The notes beneath the pieces are model-generated. The model did no database searches. It was not told the origin of the DNA and saw only the letters and a list, made by a program, of their open reading frames with translations. The position numbers and the translations under genes were made by a program. This document shows, piece by piece, positions 23,490-35,134 of a DNA stretch of 64,000 bases. The stretch is from Begonia masoniana (Eukaryota; Streptophyta; Magnoliopsida; Cucurbitales; Begoniaceae). Numbering within the stretch: position 1 is the stretch's first letter; every line of letters starts with the position of its first letter. Where the stretch lies: positions 10,294,801 to 10,358,800 of the forward strand of contig CM039510.1 in NCBI GenBank assembly GCA_022432975.1. The letters run 5' to 3'.

Positions 23490-23790
23490 ATCGGCAGAAG
23501 CCTGTTATTTATATATGGCCTATTCCGTTGACTAGTCGTCGGCAGCTGTGTTTGAGTCGTGACGTCATCGGCAGAAGCCTGTTATTTATATATGGCCTAT
23601 TCCGTTGACTAGTCGTCGGCAGCTGTGTTTGGAGTCGTGACGTCATCGGCAGAAGCCTGTTATTTATATATGGCCTATTCCGTTGACTAGTCGTCGGCAG
23701 CTGTGTTTGAGTCGTGACGTCATCGGCAGAAGCATGTTGTTTATATATGGCCTATTCCGTTGACTAGTCGTCGGCAGGGGCGTTTGACCT
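23490..23790. repeat. Second 77-bp array in the 5' LTR of element A (about 4 units)
   Basis: Four further 77-bp units follow a partial 40-bp-type unit. The last unit is a diverged variant (GCATGTTGTTT, then GGGGCG) that also ends the array of the 3' LTR, so it marks the ancestral right edge of the array. Confidence 0.9.
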
Positions 23791-24066
23791 CTGTCACCCC
23801 ATCGGTATTTAACGATTTAAACTTTTACTTCCTTCAACTAATTATTCCTTGACACTTCAACTGATTCTTTCAAACATTATTTTACAGTTTTTATTAATTC
23901 ACATCTTGTCTAAATGATTTTCCGCTGCAAGTTTTAAACATTTTTAGGTTTTAATAAGCATCAAATCTTGATCCTCGAGTGAAATTGTAAATTGCTCCGA
24001 GAGTTCTTGGTGATGTTTGCGTTAGTGGTAACGAACCGGGTTCAGATAACTCGGGGCGTTACAGGT

Positions 24067-24078
24067 TGGTATCAGAGA
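24067..24078 (+). other. Primer-binding site of element A
   Basis: TGGTATCAGAGA begins 3 bp after the 5' LTR and is complementary to the 3' end of plant initiator methionine tRNA, the usual primer for Ty3/gypsy chromoviruses. Confidence 0.92.
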
Positions 24079-24217
24079 CATTCAGTTAAACCGTTCAAAA
24101 GATTACTCATCAGTGCCAATCATTGCATGGAAGTGCTCCAACAACTGTAAGTGTTTACCTTGACCTTAGTTATTAGATATTTACGAGCATACTTAACCCT
24201 GTCCAGGAATTTAGCAT

Positions 24218-27200
24218 ATGGCTAGACGACCAGGAAGACCGAGGATACCAAGAGAGGTACCAAGTCCAAGACGTGAGGAGGACTCTAGTGTGATCAGACA
24301 ACTGACTGAGTTGATGCGCCAACAGACTGACATAGTGCGTCAACAATCCGATCAATTAGGGGTGCTGTTGAATCGAGAAGCACAAGGAAGTGCCAACTCG
24401 GGTCCTGGTGGTGAGCATTCTGGAGATAGGTTTAGGAGACTTAGACCACCCACATTTGATGGACAGTCAACGGATCCAGTCATAGCTGAAGGATGGCTTA
24501 GAAAGATTGAAAGTATGTTTAGGTGTGCCAGCATAGGAGAAGAAGACAAGGTCACGTTGGCAACCTTCCATCTTGCTGGTGAAGCTCAACTCTGGTGGGA
24601 GACAATAGAGACCACCACAGATGTTCTGACCATGCCTTGGTCACAATTCAAGGATGCTTTCTATGAGAAATATTTTAACAGTACTGTCCAAACCGCAAAA
24701 AAATTGGAGTTCCTCAACTTGAAGCAGACAGGGTCTGTGGCCGAGTACAGTAAGCAGTTTGAGTCTCTGTCCAGATTTGCTGGACATTTTGCCCCCAGAG
24801 ATGAAGATAAGGTGTTTAAGTTTGTGCATGGATTGAAGCCAGAAATTTACCGAGGAGTAAAATTCTGCGGTATAAAGGGTTTGACATTAAGTGAAGTAGT
24901 GTCCACTGCTCTGGAAGTGGAAGAGGCTGAAAGGAAGTGTGCTGGACCAAAGGAGACCCCGCAAAGGTTTAACCAGCCACACCAGCAGAAGGGAATGAAG
25001 AGGCCAAGTGAAGGCCAAAATAGCAAGGAAGCAGGAAGAAAAATACAGAAGGTCAAGAATTTTCCCCAATGTCCAACGTGTTTGAAGAATCACCCGGGGG
25101 AGTGTAGGTGGACTTCTAGAAGGTGTTTCAATTGTGAGGAGGTCGGGCATTCGTTCAAGGACTGCACCAAGCCCAGAGTCCTTCGATGCTTCAACTGTAA
25201 CAAGACAGGACACATGGTTAGAGACTGTCCAATCCCTAAGAGTGGCCCTGCTATGGTTAAACCGAGGATATTCTCAATGGTAGAGTCAGGAGAAGAGGAA
25301 CAGCCTGCTGTAGTGTCAGGTACTATATTGATCAATTCAGTACCTGCTTTCACTTTATTAGACTCTGGTGCAACGCACTCATTTATAGCATCTACTTTTG
25401 CCAATAAATTAGATGTACAGTTTACCCCTTCCATGCATGTGTTTAATGTTGCCTTACCCTCTGGGGAAAACATGCACTCTGACCAAGTGATGCTAGATAG
25501 CAATGTGTTAGTAGGGAATGTAAGTCTACCTGCTGATCTTATAATTATGGATATAATAGGATTTGATGTAATCCTAGGTATGGACTGGTTGTTTAAACAC
25601 CACGCCACAATTGATTGTAGAACCGGAGTAGTTAGTTTTCAACCCCCTGGTAAGTTGAAACATACCTTTCAAGCTTCGAAGAAGAGTAAGGAAATGTCTG
25701 TGATGACTTCTATTGCCACTAGACCTTCCCTGTGTAGGGAGTATTCGTGCTTCTTAGCTAGTGTTTTAGACACACAGCATATAGGAAAATCGAGTCCTCG
25801 AGATGTTTTAGCCGTCCAAGATTTTCCTGAGGTATTCCTAGATGACCTTCCTGGCTTACCGCCAGATAGAGAAATTGAATTTGTTGTAGATGTATACCCC
25901 GGAGCCGAGCCTGTGTCTAAAAATCCATATAGACTAGCACCAACAGAACTTAAAGAGTTAAAGAAACAGTTGGAGGACTTGTTGGAGAAGGGATTCATAC
26001 GCCCTAGCTTTTCACCATGGGGTGCACCTGTCCTTTTTGTCAAGAAGAAGGATGGATCAATGCGCATGTGCATTGATTACAGAGAATTGAATAAGCTTAC
26101 AGTCAAGAACAAATACCCTTTGCCGAGAATTGATGACTTATTTAACCAGCTTAGAGGTGCGAGAGTTTTCTCAAAAATTGACCTTAGATCCGGTTATTAC
26201 CAGCTTAAGGTTAAAACTGAAGATATCCCGAAGACTGCCTTTCGTACTAGGTATGGACATTATGAGTTTCTGGTCATGTCTTTTGGTTTGACAAACGCAC
26301 CAGCAGCCTTTATGGATCTTATGAACAGAGTGTTTCATGAGTATTTGGACAAGTTTGTCATTGTATTTATAGATGACATTCTAATCTATTCCAAAACCAA
26401 GGAGGAGCATGCAGAACACTTAAACTTAGTGTTAGGATTACTGAAACAGCACCAATTATACGCCAAGTTTTCTAAGTGTGAATTTTGGTTGGACCAAGTT
26501 CACTTTTTAGGACATGTCATTTCTGGAAATGGATTATCTGTTGATCCAGCTAAGGTTCAAGCAGTTAGGGAATGGCCCCAACCGAAGAATGCCACCGATA
26601 TCAGAAGTTTTCTTGGACTAGCAGGATACTATAGAAAGTTCATTGAAGGATTTTCAAAGATTGCTACACCTCTCACTAAGTTGACTAGGAAGAATGTAAA
26701 GTACACATGGACCGATGAATGTGAACTTAGTTTCCAAACTTTGAAACAGAAACTGACCAATGCTCCTATTTTAACCCTTCCAGTTGAAGGTGGTAAGTAT
26801 AGTATTTACTGTGATGCATCCAAGATTGGACTGGGCTGTGTCTTGATGCAGGACGGGAAAGTTATAGCTTACGCTTCCAGGCAGTTGAAAACGCATGAGA
26901 AGAATTACCCCACGCATGACTTAGAATTAGCTGCAGTGGTGTTTGCACTTAAGATTTGGAGACATTATCTGTATGGACAATCTTGTGAAATATTCTCAGA
27001 CCATAAAAGTCTGAAATATATTTTCACTCAAAAAGAATTAAATATGAGTCAACGTAGATGGTTAGAATTTGTAAAAGATTATGACTTTGAGATCAAGTAC
27101 CATCCCGGAAAAGCAAATGTTGTGGCAGATGCCTTGAGCAGGGTAGCAACATCAGCCCCGACTATGAGTTTCAGTATGCCGTTAGCCTTAGAATCTGAAT

Positions 27201-28702
27201 TTCGAAGGTTTAATCTAGAAGCAGTATCTAGCGTATCAGCTATACTTTTGGCCATAACCTTAAGACCTACTATTCTTGAGAAGATAAAGGAAGCTCAGTC
27301 GAACGATGATGACTGTAACAAGTTCAAGTCAAGCATAGACTCCACGGACAAATCGGATTTCAACTATTCTTCCGATGGAATCGTTAAGTTTAGAAACAGA
27401 TGGTTTGTTCCAGCTAATGTCGAGCTTCGAAAGGAAATTCTATCCGAGGCTCATTCTTCTAGACTCTCTATTCATCCTGGAAGTACTAAGATGTACAGAG
27501 ATCTCAAGCAGCATTTTTGGTGGCCTGGAATGAAAAGAAGTGTGGCAGAATATGTAGGATCATGTTTATGTTGTCAACAGGTTAAAGCCGAACATCAGAG
27601 GCCTGCAGGAACATTGCAACCCCTACCAGTTCCGGAATGGAAGTGGGAACAAGTGACAATGGATTTTGTTACAGGATTGCCTAGAACAGCAAAAGGACAC
27701 GATGCAATTTGGGTAATAGTTGATCGTTTGACCAAATCCGCCCACTTCCTGCCTATGAAGATGACATACTCAATGGATCAACTTGCTGAGTTGTATGTGC
27801 ACGAAATTGTCAGATTGCATGGAGTTCCAAGTATTATAGTCTCAGACCGAGATGCTAGATTCACATCTAAGTTTTGGAAGAGTTTGCATAAGGCAATGGG
27901 GACTCAGCTTAGTTTCAGTACAGCTTTCCACCCTCAAACAGATGGACAATCCGAAAGGACTATTCAGATTTTAGAAGATATGCTTCGTGCTTGTGTTTTA
28001 GATTTCCAAGGTTCCTGGAGTAAGTACCTAGCTTTAGTAGAATTTTCTTACAATAACAGTTTTCAGGCAACAATAAGAATGGCACCGTATGAAGCACTGT
28101 ATGGACGAAAATGCAGATCACCTTTGTACTGGAATGAAGTTGGTGAAGCGCAGTTGCTTGGTCCTGATATTGTGCAACGAACTGTGGAGAAAGTTGCTCT
28201 TATCCGACAAAGAATCTTGACAGCTCAAAGCCGACAGAAGTGTTATGCCGATAAGAGACGCAGAGAATTGGAGTTTGAAGTTGGAGATGAAGTTTTCCTT
28301 AAGGTGTCACCTTTCAAGGGAGTTGTAAGATTCGGAAAGAGAGGGAAGTTGAATCCTAGATTTATTGGACCATTCATAATCTCGAAGAAGTTTGGGAAAA
28401 CAGCCTATCAGTTACAGCTGCCAGTCTCTATGGATGGAGTCCATAATGTGTTTCATGTTTCCATGTTGAAGAAGTGTGTGCGGGATCCGTCTCAGATTGT
28501 GGAACAGCAGAGTATTGAAGTTCAACCAACCCTTTCTTATGAAGAGAAACCAGCAAAGATCCTAGACTTTGCTGTAAAAGTATTGCGGAACAAAGAAATC
28601 CCACTAGTTAAAGTCTTGTGGCACAATCAAAACCTTGAAGAGACAACTTGGGAACGCCAACAAGACATGATGGATCAATATCCCGAATTGTTCAGGTACT
28701 GA
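24218..28702 (+). CDS. Intact Tekay-type gag-pol polyprotein of element A (1494 aa)
   Basis: A single open frame encodes gag, two CCHC zinc knuckles ([14 protein letters not shown] and [14 protein letters not shown], about residues 305-345), an aspartic protease ([10 protein letters not shown], about residue 385), reverse transcriptase with the catalytic FIDDILIYS (about residue 720), RNase H ([11 protein letters not shown], about residue 865), an integrase with its HHCC region ([12 protein letters not shown]) and core ([20 protein letters not shown]), and a chromodomain-like end ([20 protein letters not shown]). The first ATG after the primer site is used. There is no internal stop or frameshift. 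The domain order and the terminal segment place it in the Tekay/Del chromovirus lineage. Such proteins drive reverse transcription and integration of the element's own RNA. With near-identical LTRs it may be recently active. Confidence 0.97.
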   Translation: MARRPGRPRIPREVPSPRREEDSSVIRQLTELMRQQTDIVRQQSDQLGVLLNREAQGSANSGPGGEHSGDRFRRLRPPTFDGQSTDPVIAEGWLRKIESMFRCASIGEEDKVTLATFHLAGEAQLWWETIETTTDVLTMPWSQFKDAFYEKYFNSTVQTAKKLEFLNLKQTGSVAEYSKQFESLSRFAGHFAPRDEDKVFKFVHGLKPEIYRGVKFCGIKGLTLSEVVSTALEVEEAERKCAGPKETPQRFNQPHQQKGMKRPSEGQNSKEAGRKIQKVKNFPQCPTCLKNHPGECRWTSRRCFNCEEVGHSFKDCTKPRVLRCFNCNKTGHMVRDCPIPKSGPAMVKPRIFSMVESGEEEQPAVVSGTILINSVPAFTLLDSGATHSFIASTFANKLDVQFTPSMHVFNVALPSGENMHSDQVMLDSNVLVGNVSLPADLIIMDIIGFDVILGMDWLFKHHATIDCRTGVVSFQPPGKLKHTFQASKKSKEMSVMTSIATRPSLCREYSCFLASVLDTQHIGKSSPRDVLAVQDFPEVFLDDLPGLPPDREIEFVVDVYPGAEPVSKNPYRLAPTELKELKKQLEDLLEKGFIRPSFSPWGAPVLFVKKKDGSMRMCIDYRELNKLTVKNKYPLPRIDDLFNQLRGARVFSKIDLRSGYYQLKVKTEDIPKTAFRTRYGHYEFLVMSFGLTNAPAAFMDLMNRVFHEYLDKFVIVFIDDILIYSKTKEEHAEHLNLVLGLLKQHQLYAKFSKCEFWLDQVHFLGHVISGNGLSVDPAKVQAVREWPQPKNATDIRSFLGLAGYYRKFIEGFSKIATPLTKLTRKNVKYTWTDECELSFQTLKQKLTNAPILTLPVEGGKYSIYCDASKIGLGCVLMQDGKVIAYASRQLKTHEKNYPTHDLELAAVVFALKIWRHYLYGQSCEIFSDHKSLKYIFTQKELNMSQRRWLEFVKDYDFEIKYHPGKANVVADALSRVATSAPTMSFSMPLALESEFRRFNLEAVSSVSAILLAITLRPTILEKIKEAQSNDDDCNKFKSSIDSTDKSDFNYSSDGIVKFRNRWFVPANVELRKEILSEAHSSRLSIHPGSTKMYRDLKQHFWWPGMKRSVAEYVGSCLCCQQVKAEHQRPAGTLQPLPVPEWKWEQVTMDFVTGLPRTAKGHDAIWVIVDRLTKSAHFLPMKMTYSMDQLAELYVHEIVRLHGVPSIIVSDRDARFTSKFWKSLHKAMGTQLSFSTAFHPQTDGQSERTIQILEDMLRACVLDFQGSWSKYLALVEFSYNNSFQATIRMAPYEALYGRKCRSPLYWNEVGEAQLLGPDIVQRTVEKVALIRQRILTAQSRQKCYADKRRRELEFEVGDEVFLKVSPFKGVVRFGKRGKLNPRFIGPFIISKKFGKTAYQLQLPVSMDGVHNVFHVSMLKKCVRDPSQIVEQQSIEVQPTLSYEEKPAKILDFAVKVLRNKEIPLVKVLWHNQNLEETTWERQQDMMDQYPELFRY

Positions 28703-28724
28703 ATTTTGAGGACAAAATTCTTTT

Positions 28725-28737
28725 AAGGAGGGTAGAT
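28725..28737 (+). other. Polypurine tract of element A
   Basis: AAGGAGGGTAGAT lies immediately before the 3' LTR. It is the expected plus-strand priming site. Confidence 0.85.
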
Positions 28738-29217
28738 TGTAATACCCGGTTTTTATATAGACCAATTCTCTATCTCTTGTAGCTAATGGTGCATTTTATA
28801 TGGCAATATTAAATGTAGGGTTGGTGGATGACTAGACAAGGGCATATGAGTAATTGGAAATTTAAAAAGTGGATAACGTATTTAAGGAAAGAGGTTTTGA
28901 GTTATTTCACGGTAGCCGCCACCCTTTCCCTCATTTCCTCTCGGTTTTTCAGCTCGAGCAGCAGGATTCTCCAGGCGATTCCCCTGTTCGATTCTCCTTC
29001 AACCTAGGTGAACTCTCCTCGTCTTCTTGTGATTTTAGTAGTTAGAAAGCTGAGGGAATACAATGTATGAAGTTTCGAGGAAAACGCTATGATTTTGGTA
29101 TAGATTCGGGTTTCTGTGAAATGGGAATGCACGAAGATCCGAACTCCATAATTTATTTCCTTAAACTCCTGGATTGTTTAGAATGAAGTATAACTAACAT
29201 ACTGCCTACGATTTTAG

Positions 29218-29816
29218 GTTTGAGCTAAACCGAAGTAGCTAGCAACCAAGTAATTCCAGGAGGGCCAGGTAAGTAGAGTTTGTATTTGCCTTCGGGCCTA
29301 CATCACAAAACACTAGGATTTTCTTGTATGCATGAAAGTATGTTTTATTTCAATTGCCATGCATCATATTTTGGAAAGAAAAACGAAAATGAATTTACAT
29401 GAAGTAGCATGGTGAGTTGTGAACAGATTGGGACAATACATTTTTAAGGGAATTAATCCGCCCCTTAATCGAACATAACTGGATTCATACCTTGGGAAAA
29501 ACCGATCCACCTCCCATTGTATCAGGGATCAATCATCTGTTAAGGGAACTAATCCACCCCTTAAGTGACATATATGTGGATTCATACCCTGGGAAAGCTG
29601 ATCCACCTCCCATTGTATCAGGGATCATCAGACCGGTTGAATGAATGCAATATAACTGAGGAAGAGGAATGTAGAAATTGCATATTTAGGATTTGCATAT
29701 CTCTGTACTTCCATCATTTCTTGCTCTGCTTACTTAGCATTAGGCTAATAGATGAGTTTTGTGATGTAGGTGTTGAGAATATAGCAGGTGATTTCCTTGA
29801 TCGTGCAAATGAATAG
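29218..29816 (+). other. Candidate spliced LTR mini-gene, exons 2 and 3 (3' LTR A)
   Basis: Identical in layout to the copy in the 5' LTR (exon 2 at 29218-29268, exon 3 from 29770 to TAG at 29814-29816), as expected for LTRs of one element. Confidence 0.4.
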
Positions 29817-30148
29817 ATGTGGTTGGAGGAGTACTCTCATGTTCTGATTCGGCAAACTGTTGAGGCGGATTAACTGATGTCTGCAGATATGAGAAATTAA
29901 TTGACAATGATTTAGTCTGAGTATGTTGAATTTTTATAACAGTAGAGATTGCAACCTTTTGAATACATTTTAGAATTTTTGATGTTAGTGTCCTGTTGAA
30001 TTTCTAGAATGCTGATTTTACGGAATTTGAGTAATACAATGAATTGAGGTGTTTTAGAATGAGTTTTGGTAAAATGTTGAGTCCAATTGTTAGTCAAGTT
30101 TACTGTCAAATTGTTCAGTCCATCGATATGAAGTTGAGTAATACGTCT

Positions 30149-32407
30149 ACAGCTGTGTTTGAGTCGTGACGTCATCGGCAGAAGCTGGATAATTAAGTTA
30201 TCCTGCTGACGTCATCGGCAGAAGCCTGTTATTTATATATGGCCTATTCCGTTGACTAGTCGTCGGCAGCTGTGTTTGAGTCGTGACGTCATCGGCAGAA
30301 GCTGGATAATTAAGTTATCCTGCTGACGTCATCGGCAGAAGCCTGTTATTTATATATGGCCTATTCCGTTGACTAGTCGTCGGCAGCTGTGTTTGAGTCG
30401 TGACGTCATCGGCAGAAGCTGGATAATTAAGTTATCCTGCTGACGTCATCGGCAGAAGCTGGATAATTAAGTTATCCTGCTGACGTCATCGGCAGAAGCT
30501 GGATAATTAAGTTATCCTGCTGACGTCATCGGCAGAAGCTGGATAATTAAGTTATCCTGCTGACGTCATCGGCAGAAGCTGGATAATTAAGTTATCCTGC
30601 TGACGTCATCGGCAGAAGCCTGTTATTTATATATGGCCTATTCCGTTGACTAGTCGTCGGCAGCTGTGTTTGAGTCGTGACGTCATCGGCAGAAGCTGGA
30701 TAATTAAGTTATCCTGCTGACGTCATCGGCAGAAGCCTGTTATTTATATATGGCCTATTCCGTTGACTAGTCGTCGGCAGCTGTGTTTGAGTCGTGACGT
30801 CATCGGCAGAAGCCTGTTATTTATATATGGCCTATTCCGTTGACTAGTCGTCGGCAGCTGTGTTTGAGTCGTGACGTCATCGGCAGAAGCCTGTTATTTA
30901 TATATGGCCTATTCCGTTGACTAGTCGTCGGCAGCTGTGTTTGAGTCGTGACGTCATCGGCAGAAGCCTGTTATTTATATATGGCCTATTCCGTTGACTA
31001 GTCGTCGGCAGCTGTGTTTGAGTCGTGACGTCATCGGCAGAAGCCTGTTATTTATATATGGCCTATTCCGTTGACTAGTCGTCGGCAGCTGTGTTTGAGT
31101 CGTGACGTCATCGGCAGAAGCCTGTTATTTATATATGGCCTATTCCGTTGACTAGTCGTCGGCAGCTGTGTTTGAGTCGTGACGTCATCGGCAGAAGCTG
31201 GATAATTAAGTTATCCTGCTGACGTCATCGGCAGAAGCTGGATAATTAAGTTATCCTGCTGACGTCATCGGCAGAAGCTGGATAATTAAGTTATCCTGCT
31301 GACGTCATCGGCAGAAGCCTGTTATTTATATATGGCCTATTCCGTTGACTAGTCGTCGGCAGCTGTGTTTGAGTCGTGACGTCATCGGCAGAAGCCTGTT
31401 ATTTATATATGGCCTATTCCGTTGACTAGTCGTCGGCAGCTGTGTTTGAGTCGTGACGTCATCGGCAGAAGCTGGATAATTAAGTTATCCTGCTGACGTC
31501 ATCGGCAGAAGCCTGTTATTTATATATGGCCTATTCCGTTGACTAGTCGTCGGCAGCTGTGTTTGAGTCGTGACGTCATCGGCAGAAGCCTGTTATTTAT
31601 ATATGGCCTATTCCGTTGACTAGTCGTCGGCAGCTGTGTTTGAGTCGTGACGTCATCGGCAGAAGCCTGTTATTTATATATGGCCTATTCCGTTGACTAG
31701 TCGTCGGCAGCTGTGTTTGAGTCGTGACGTCATCGGCAGAAGCCTGTTATTTATATATGGCCTATTCCGTTGACTAGTCGTCGGCAGCTGTGTTTGAGTC
31801 GTGACGTCATCGGCAGAAGCCTGTTATTTATATATGGCCTATTCCGTTGACTAGTCGTCGGCAGCTGTGTTTGAGTCGTGACGTCATCGGCAGAAGCTGG
31901 ATAATTAAGTTATCCTGCTGACGTCATCGGCAGAAGCCTGTTATTTATATATGGCCTATTCCGTTGACTAGTCGTCGGCAGCTGTGTTTGAGTCGTGACG
32001 TCATCGGCAGAAGCCTGTTATTTATATATGGCCTATTCCGTTGACTAGTCGTCGGCAGCTGTGTTTGAGTCGTGACGTCATCGGCAGAAGCTGGATAATT
32101 AAGTTATCCTGCTGACGTCATCGGCAGAAGCCTGTTATTTATATATGGCCTATTCCGTTGACTAGTCGTCGGCAGCTGTGTTTGAGTCGTGACGTCATCG
32201 GCAGAAGCCTGTTATTTATATATGGCCTATTCCGTTGACTAGTCGTCGGCAGCTGTGTTTGAGTCGTGACGTCATCGGCAGAAGCCTGTTATTTATATAT
32301 GGCCTATTCCGTTGACTAGTCGTCGGCAGCTGTGTTTGAGTCGTGACGTCATCGGCAGAAGCATGTTGTTTATATATGGCCTATTCCGTTGACTAGTCGT
32401 CGGCAGG
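30149..32407. repeat. Mixed 77-bp and 40-bp tandem array in the 3' LTR of element A
   Basis: I count about 22 units of 77 bp and about 14 units of 40 bp, interspersed. The 40-bp unit carries the inverted repeat GGATAATTAAGTTATCC. Both unit types share TGACGTCATCGGCAGAAG, so TGACGTCA recurs some 35 times in about 2.2 kb. The 40-bp type is nearly absent from the 5' LTR. Confidence 0.95.
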
Positions 32408-32697
32408 GGCGTTTGACCTCTGTCACCCCATCGGTATTTAACGATTTAAACTTTTACTTCCTTCAACTAATTATTCCTTGACACTTCAACTGATTCTTTC
32501 AAACATTATTTTACAGTTTTTATTAATTCACATCTTGTCTAAATGATTTTCCGCTGCAAGTTTTAAACATTTTTAGGTTTTAATAAGCATCAAATCTTGA
32601 TCCTCGAGTGAAATTGTAAATTGCTCCGAGAGTTCTTGGTGATGTTTGCGTTAGTGGTAACGAACCGGGTTCAGATAACTCGGGGCGTTACATGGTG

Positions 32698-32862
32698 AAA
32701 ACGCTCGCCTCCATGGTCATGAGTTGCGCTTGAGCTAGAGTTTCCATGTTCCTCTCTAGCCACTAGCTGTTCAATCTGGCAGGATTGGCAGAGAACCAAC
32801 TCCGTTAGCTGGACAATAGTGTTACTATCCTCATTGACTCCTTCTCGTTGTCCCCTCACCAT
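32698..32862 (-). pseudogene. N-terminal gag piece of element B
   Basis: This minus-strand frame begins MVRGQREGVNEDSNTIVQLT and resembles the start of gag in the element at 48809-53240 (MVRGHQEESSESS). It continues at 20602 once element A is disregarded, which confirms the nested insertion. Confidence 0.85.
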
Positions 32863-33009
32863 CTTGTCAATCCTAATCACATCATAAACACAACTTAACT
32901 TAAAATGACATTACTAAAATCGTAAACACTTACAGTTGTTGGAGAGTACTCATGCGGCAATTTGTGCTGGAAGGCAGTCTACAGAACCGATTTTAGAACC
33001 TGGTTTTGC

Positions 33010-33021
33010 TCTGATACCATA
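33010..33021 (-). other. Primer-binding site of element B
   Basis: On the minus strand TGGTATCAGAGC follows the LTR end by a few bases. It is complementary to the initiator methionine tRNA. Confidence 0.85.
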
Positions 33022-33344
33022 ATTGTAACGACCCGAGTTGGGTCAAGGCAAATTACGTAACTTCATGACTTGATTTATACCTTTACACGTAAAACTAAGG
33101 ATATATCGTTTTTACATTAAAAAGAAAACTCGTGGACATTTGACTCAGGCAACAACTGGAAGTTCCGAGGAGGTTGATACCTCAGACCCCCAGAATTTAA
33201 ATCTTTCATATATCGGACATCATCTTAGTTCTCAGAGTTGGACGACATAAATCGGGAACAATCTTGTTCACAAGATCAATCAACTTAATTATCCACGGAC
33301 TACTTCGACATTTTCTTCCACTGACTGTTAAACATTATCGCTCT

Positions 33345-33890
33345 CTGATCAAGTGGCTTCATCGTCCACAGACCATGTGACTTCATCGTCAACAGTCCAC
33401 GTGACTTCATCACTCATGGGTTACATAGACTCATCATCCACAGACTAACGTCTATAGACTTACTTAATTTTTCGTCCATAGACCACGTGACTTTATCGTT
33501 CACAGTCCACGTGACTTCATCACTCATGGGTTACATAGACTCATCGTCCACTGACTAACGTCCATAGACTTACTTAAATTTGTCGTCCATAGACCACGTG
33601 ACTTTGTCGTCCATAGACCACATGACTTTATCGTCCACAGTCCACGTGACGTCATCGTTCCCAGCTTTGGACTACAACTTTGGACGACAACCCTATCGTT
33701 CATGATATTATCGCCCATAGACATTATCACCCAGAGAATGGATGAATGTCTTCGCCCATTGAATAAACGACTGTTTTTGCTTACCAAAATGGACGACTAC
33801 TTTTACTTACGAAATGGATGACTACTTTCACTTACGAAATGGACGACTACTTTCACTTACGAAATGGACGACTGTTCATACTTCAACTCT
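33345..33890. repeat. Degenerate tandem array in LTR B with CCACGTGAC motifs
   Basis: Loose repeats of about 20-40 bp of the types TCCACGTGACTTCATCG and AAATGGACGACTAC. Several copies contain the G-box core CACGTG. Position in the LTR is the same as for the arrays in the other families. Confidence 0.75.
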
Positions 33891-34160
33891 CGATTTCACA
33901 GAAATCATTTTCACTCATAAAAACTTAAGCATGCGTAGCGGAAGACTTAAAGAAAAACAAATGAACCTTTAGTCTTAAAATCCTCTTTAAATTTGAAATT
34001 GTACCAGACAACCCCAGCATTCATCATCATAAGAAAACCTTATCTTACTTATACTTCAGTATCATAGACCTTACTAAAATATACTAGGAGCAACACCCCA
34101 CTGGTCAAAATCGCCACCCAGCCAGAAAATCCCGCCATGAGCATCATCCAGCAACCAGAC

Positions 34161-34817
34161 TTAAACATTTTCATTCAGTTTGAGGTCCTCACCTTCCAAC
34201 TCGTCACCTACATCATAAGGTTTAAACTATAAGCCTAATGCTTAGTAAGGAGTGCAACATATACATAAATGCTCATGAATGCATACTTAATAAAAAGTCA
34301 TATTTGTGTTCCTGTTCTTGTTTCGTACATAAGAGAAAATGGGGATTTACGCAAGAGTAGGCACAGGCACTAACTTGTCCTCGTCTACCTCGTAGACCAC
34401 ATAACTTGCCCTCATCTACCTCGTAGACCACATAACTTGCCATAAGCATGCCATGTGCTATACTTGCTTACTACCCGCACTGGACCATTGTATACATTAC
34501 ATGTTCTTTACTTCTTTTTACTAAAATCGTGCATGTAGAAACATTTCATATGCATATCGATGGGAAAACGTGATGCATGTCCATGAATTCGTAAAGGAAC
34601 ATTACACTATAGAAACGAACAATCATCATGTATCATATCATAAAAATATACTCTATTTATCATAGTATAACACTCAACGGTCCAAGACATCAAGCAAATC
34701 TTCGCAACCATATTCCTAGTACCCTTGTGATGTAGGGCCCTAATGGCCGGGTCCTTAATACACTCATTTACCTGAACTCCTTAGCAATGTCGTGCATTCA
34801 CTTGAATTCTTCTCCAC
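34161..34817 (-). other. Candidate spliced LTR mini-gene, exons 2 and 3 (LTR B)
   Basis: Exon 2 is 34817-34772 (46 nt; acceptor CTTAG, donor GTAAAT). Exon 3 runs from 34207 (acceptor GATGTAG) to TAA at 34163-34161. The predicted intron is 564 nt. The phase-1 frame is fully open and ends DELEGEDLKLNENV. Confidence 0.5.
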
Positions 34818-35134
34818 CTAAGACATTTCATATTCCAATGTTAAATATATCCTGAATAATCTAAACTCAAAGCTGGTAAAATCCTAACTAAAGAAATCAT
34901 CCTAGAATCTAGTTTAAACCTCTAAGTCGTTTAGTCGAGTACCTTGTGTGCGTAGCTTAATCTTCACTAGCATTGATAGCATTAGTGTGCTAAAACTACC
35001 AGATTCATACTAATATCAGAATCTCATAATCTAACAATCGACAATATTTAGAATTCCATCATCAATGTCACCGATAAGAAAACTCAAAGACACTGTCATT
35101 ATCCTAACATCGTCCGATTCTCAATATTCAAACA

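Larger units (their letters stand above)
20608..24063 (+). repeat. 5' LTR of element A
   Basis: 3456 bp. A TATATAG motif lies about 20 bp from the start. A pyrimidine-rich leader with a CTAGGTGA donor-like site is near 20870. The mini-gene exons follow at 21088-21686. Then come a 77-bp tandem array, a second copy of a roughly 200-bp segment (21752-21971 repeated at 22969-23171), a second short array and the terminal 280 bp. Confidence 0.95.
20608..32692 (+). mobile_element. Complete Tekay-type LTR retrotransposon (element A), TSD TGGTG
   Basis: The element is flanked by a perfect 5-bp duplication TGGTG (20603-20607 and 32693-32697). The LTRs are 20608-24063 and 28738-32692, each starting TGTAATACCC and ending GGGGCGTTACA. 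A primer-binding site for initiator methionine tRNA follows the 5' LTR, a purine tract precedes the 3' LTR, and the gag-pol frame is uninterrupted. Outside the tandem arrays the LTRs differ at only a few positions (for example 21241-21250 against 29371-29380), so the insertion is young. It interrupts the gag of minus-strand element B. Confidence 0.97.
28738..32692 (+). repeat. 3' LTR of element A
   Basis: 3955 bp, 499 bp longer than the 5' LTR solely through different array content. Left and right unique parts match the 5' LTR almost perfectly. Confidence 0.95.

Noticed and set aside
24173..26073. Several minus-strand frames opposite element A gag-pol
   Set aside because: Shadows of a strongly coding plus strand.
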